A stretch of 5,535 bases of DNA from Lentimicrobiaceae bacterium (GTDB lineage: Bacteria; Bacteroidota; Bacteroidia; Bacteroidales; SKPS01), in contig SKPS01000250.1 of the NCBI GenBank assembly GCA_007119395.1, positions 1-5,535 on the forward strand. The letters run 5' to 3'. A model generated the notes under the pieces. That model did not search any database and had not been told where the DNA came from. It saw only the letters and a program-made list of their open reading frames with translations. Shown here piece after piece: positions 5,217 to 5,535 of this stretch (positions within the stretch are counted from its first letter, which is position 1; each line of letters begins with the position of its first letter). Made by a program: the position numbers and the translations under genes.

Positions 5217-5535
5217 ATGAACATTTTTTGTGGAAGTCTTCCGTTCAGTTTAAGGGAAGACGAATTACGTGGCTTCTTTGAAGAGTATGGTGAAGTTTCA
5301 TCAGTGAAAATTATTACCGACAGGTTTTCAGGAAGAAGCAAGGGATTTGGTTTTGTTGAGATGCCCGTTGAGGATGAGGCACGCAAGGCTATTTCGGAAC
5401 TTCACGGTGCGGAAGTAGATGGTCGCACCATCGTAGTCAACGAAAGCGAAGACAGAAGAGACAACCGGAGAAGTAACTTCGGTGGTGGAAACCGCGGCGG
5501 TGGTGGATTCAACCGCGGCGGAGGCGGCGGATACC
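5217..5535 (+). CDS. RRM-domain RNA-binding protein with Gly/Arg-rich tail (3' end outside window)
   Basis: A single-stranded RNA-binding protein of the small bacterial RRM family; 106 codons are visible and the frame is open at the right edge. One RRM spans residues 1-76: RNP2 is IFCGSL (3-8) and RNP1 is KGFGFVEM (42-49), keeping the RNA-stacking aromatics Phe4, Phe44 and Phe46. The end of the fold reads AEVDGRTIVVNE. After a charged linker (ESEDRRDNRRSN, 76-87) comes a Gly-rich tail with Arg93 and Arg100 in a seven-residue repeat (NRGGGGF, NRGGGGG, then Y). RNP2 is slightly unusual: Cys and Ser replace the common Val and Asn of bacterial IYVGNL-type motifs. Related Bacteroides proteins (RbpA, RbpB, RbpC) affect polysaccharide-use genes and act at the RNA level, but the target here is unknown. 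The start ATG is favoured by the promoter and by RNP2 beginning at residue 3. Confidence 0.93.
   Translation, partial: MNIFCGSLPFSLREDELRGFFEEYGEVSSVKIITDRFSGRSKGFGFVEMPVEDEARKAISELHGAEVDGRTIVVNESEDRRDNRRSNFGGGNRGGGGFNRGGGGGY
5481..5535 (+). repeat. Tandem Gly/Arg-coding repeat in the RRM gene tail
   Basis: AACCGCGGCGG occurs at 5490-5500 and again at 5511-5521, a 21-nt period equal to seven codons. GGTGGTGGA also occurs twice (5481-5489 and 5499-5507). The array is cut by the window end, so its copy number is unknown. Such in-frame repeats can gain or lose units by slippage. Confidence 0.7.

Overview
The window looks like chromosomal DNA of a Bacteroidota bacterium, probably order Bacteroidales. 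This rests on the protein sequences (ThrRS, IF-3, L35, L20 and LolD all read like Bacteroidales versions), on promoter boxes of the Bacteroidota type (TAnnTTTG) in the one sizeable intergenic region, on the lack of Shine-Dalgarno sequences before most genes, and on a DUF5916-type outer-membrane protein. Moderate GC and the protein style would fit Dysgonomonadaceae or a relative, but genus cannot be fixed by eye.

Bases 1-1776 (+ strand) are the end of a conserved translation operon: the 3' end of thrS (threonyl-tRNA synthetase), infC (IF-3), rpmI (L35) and rplT (L20), closed by a strong intrinsic terminator just after rplT. The notable point is infC. No ATG, and no well-placed GTG or TTG, can begin the full protein. 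A perfect AGGAGG lies 7 nt before an in-frame ATA, which gives a 185-residue IF-3. This implies a non-AUG start on the factor that proofreads start codons, as in the AUU-started infC of E. coli, and it carries the only strong Shine-Dalgarno sequence seen before a gene start in this window.

Bases 1796-4911 (or 4965; - strand) hold a convergent two-gene unit. A large exported protein with an N-terminal CBM9-like domain and a DUF5916 C-terminal region predicted to be an outer-membrane beta-barrel is followed by lolD, the ATPase of the lipoprotein-releasing ABC transporter. The two genes overlap by 4 nt (ATGA), so they are probably co-transcribed and translationally coupled. No LolC/LolE permease gene is in the window.

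Bases 4912-5216 are a divergent, AT-rich regulatory region with Bacteroidota-type promoter boxes on both strands, a 16-bp inverted repeat, an 8-bp-stem inverted repeat and long A and T tracts. From 5217 to the right edge runs the start of an RRM-type RNA-binding protein gene with a Gly/Arg-rich tail, cut off by the window end.

I see no mobile element, CRISPR array, tRNA, rRNA or defence system. Most of the window is ordinary core genome. The parts most worth a second look are the infC start, the DUF5916-lolD coupling, and the RRM gene with its upstream region.
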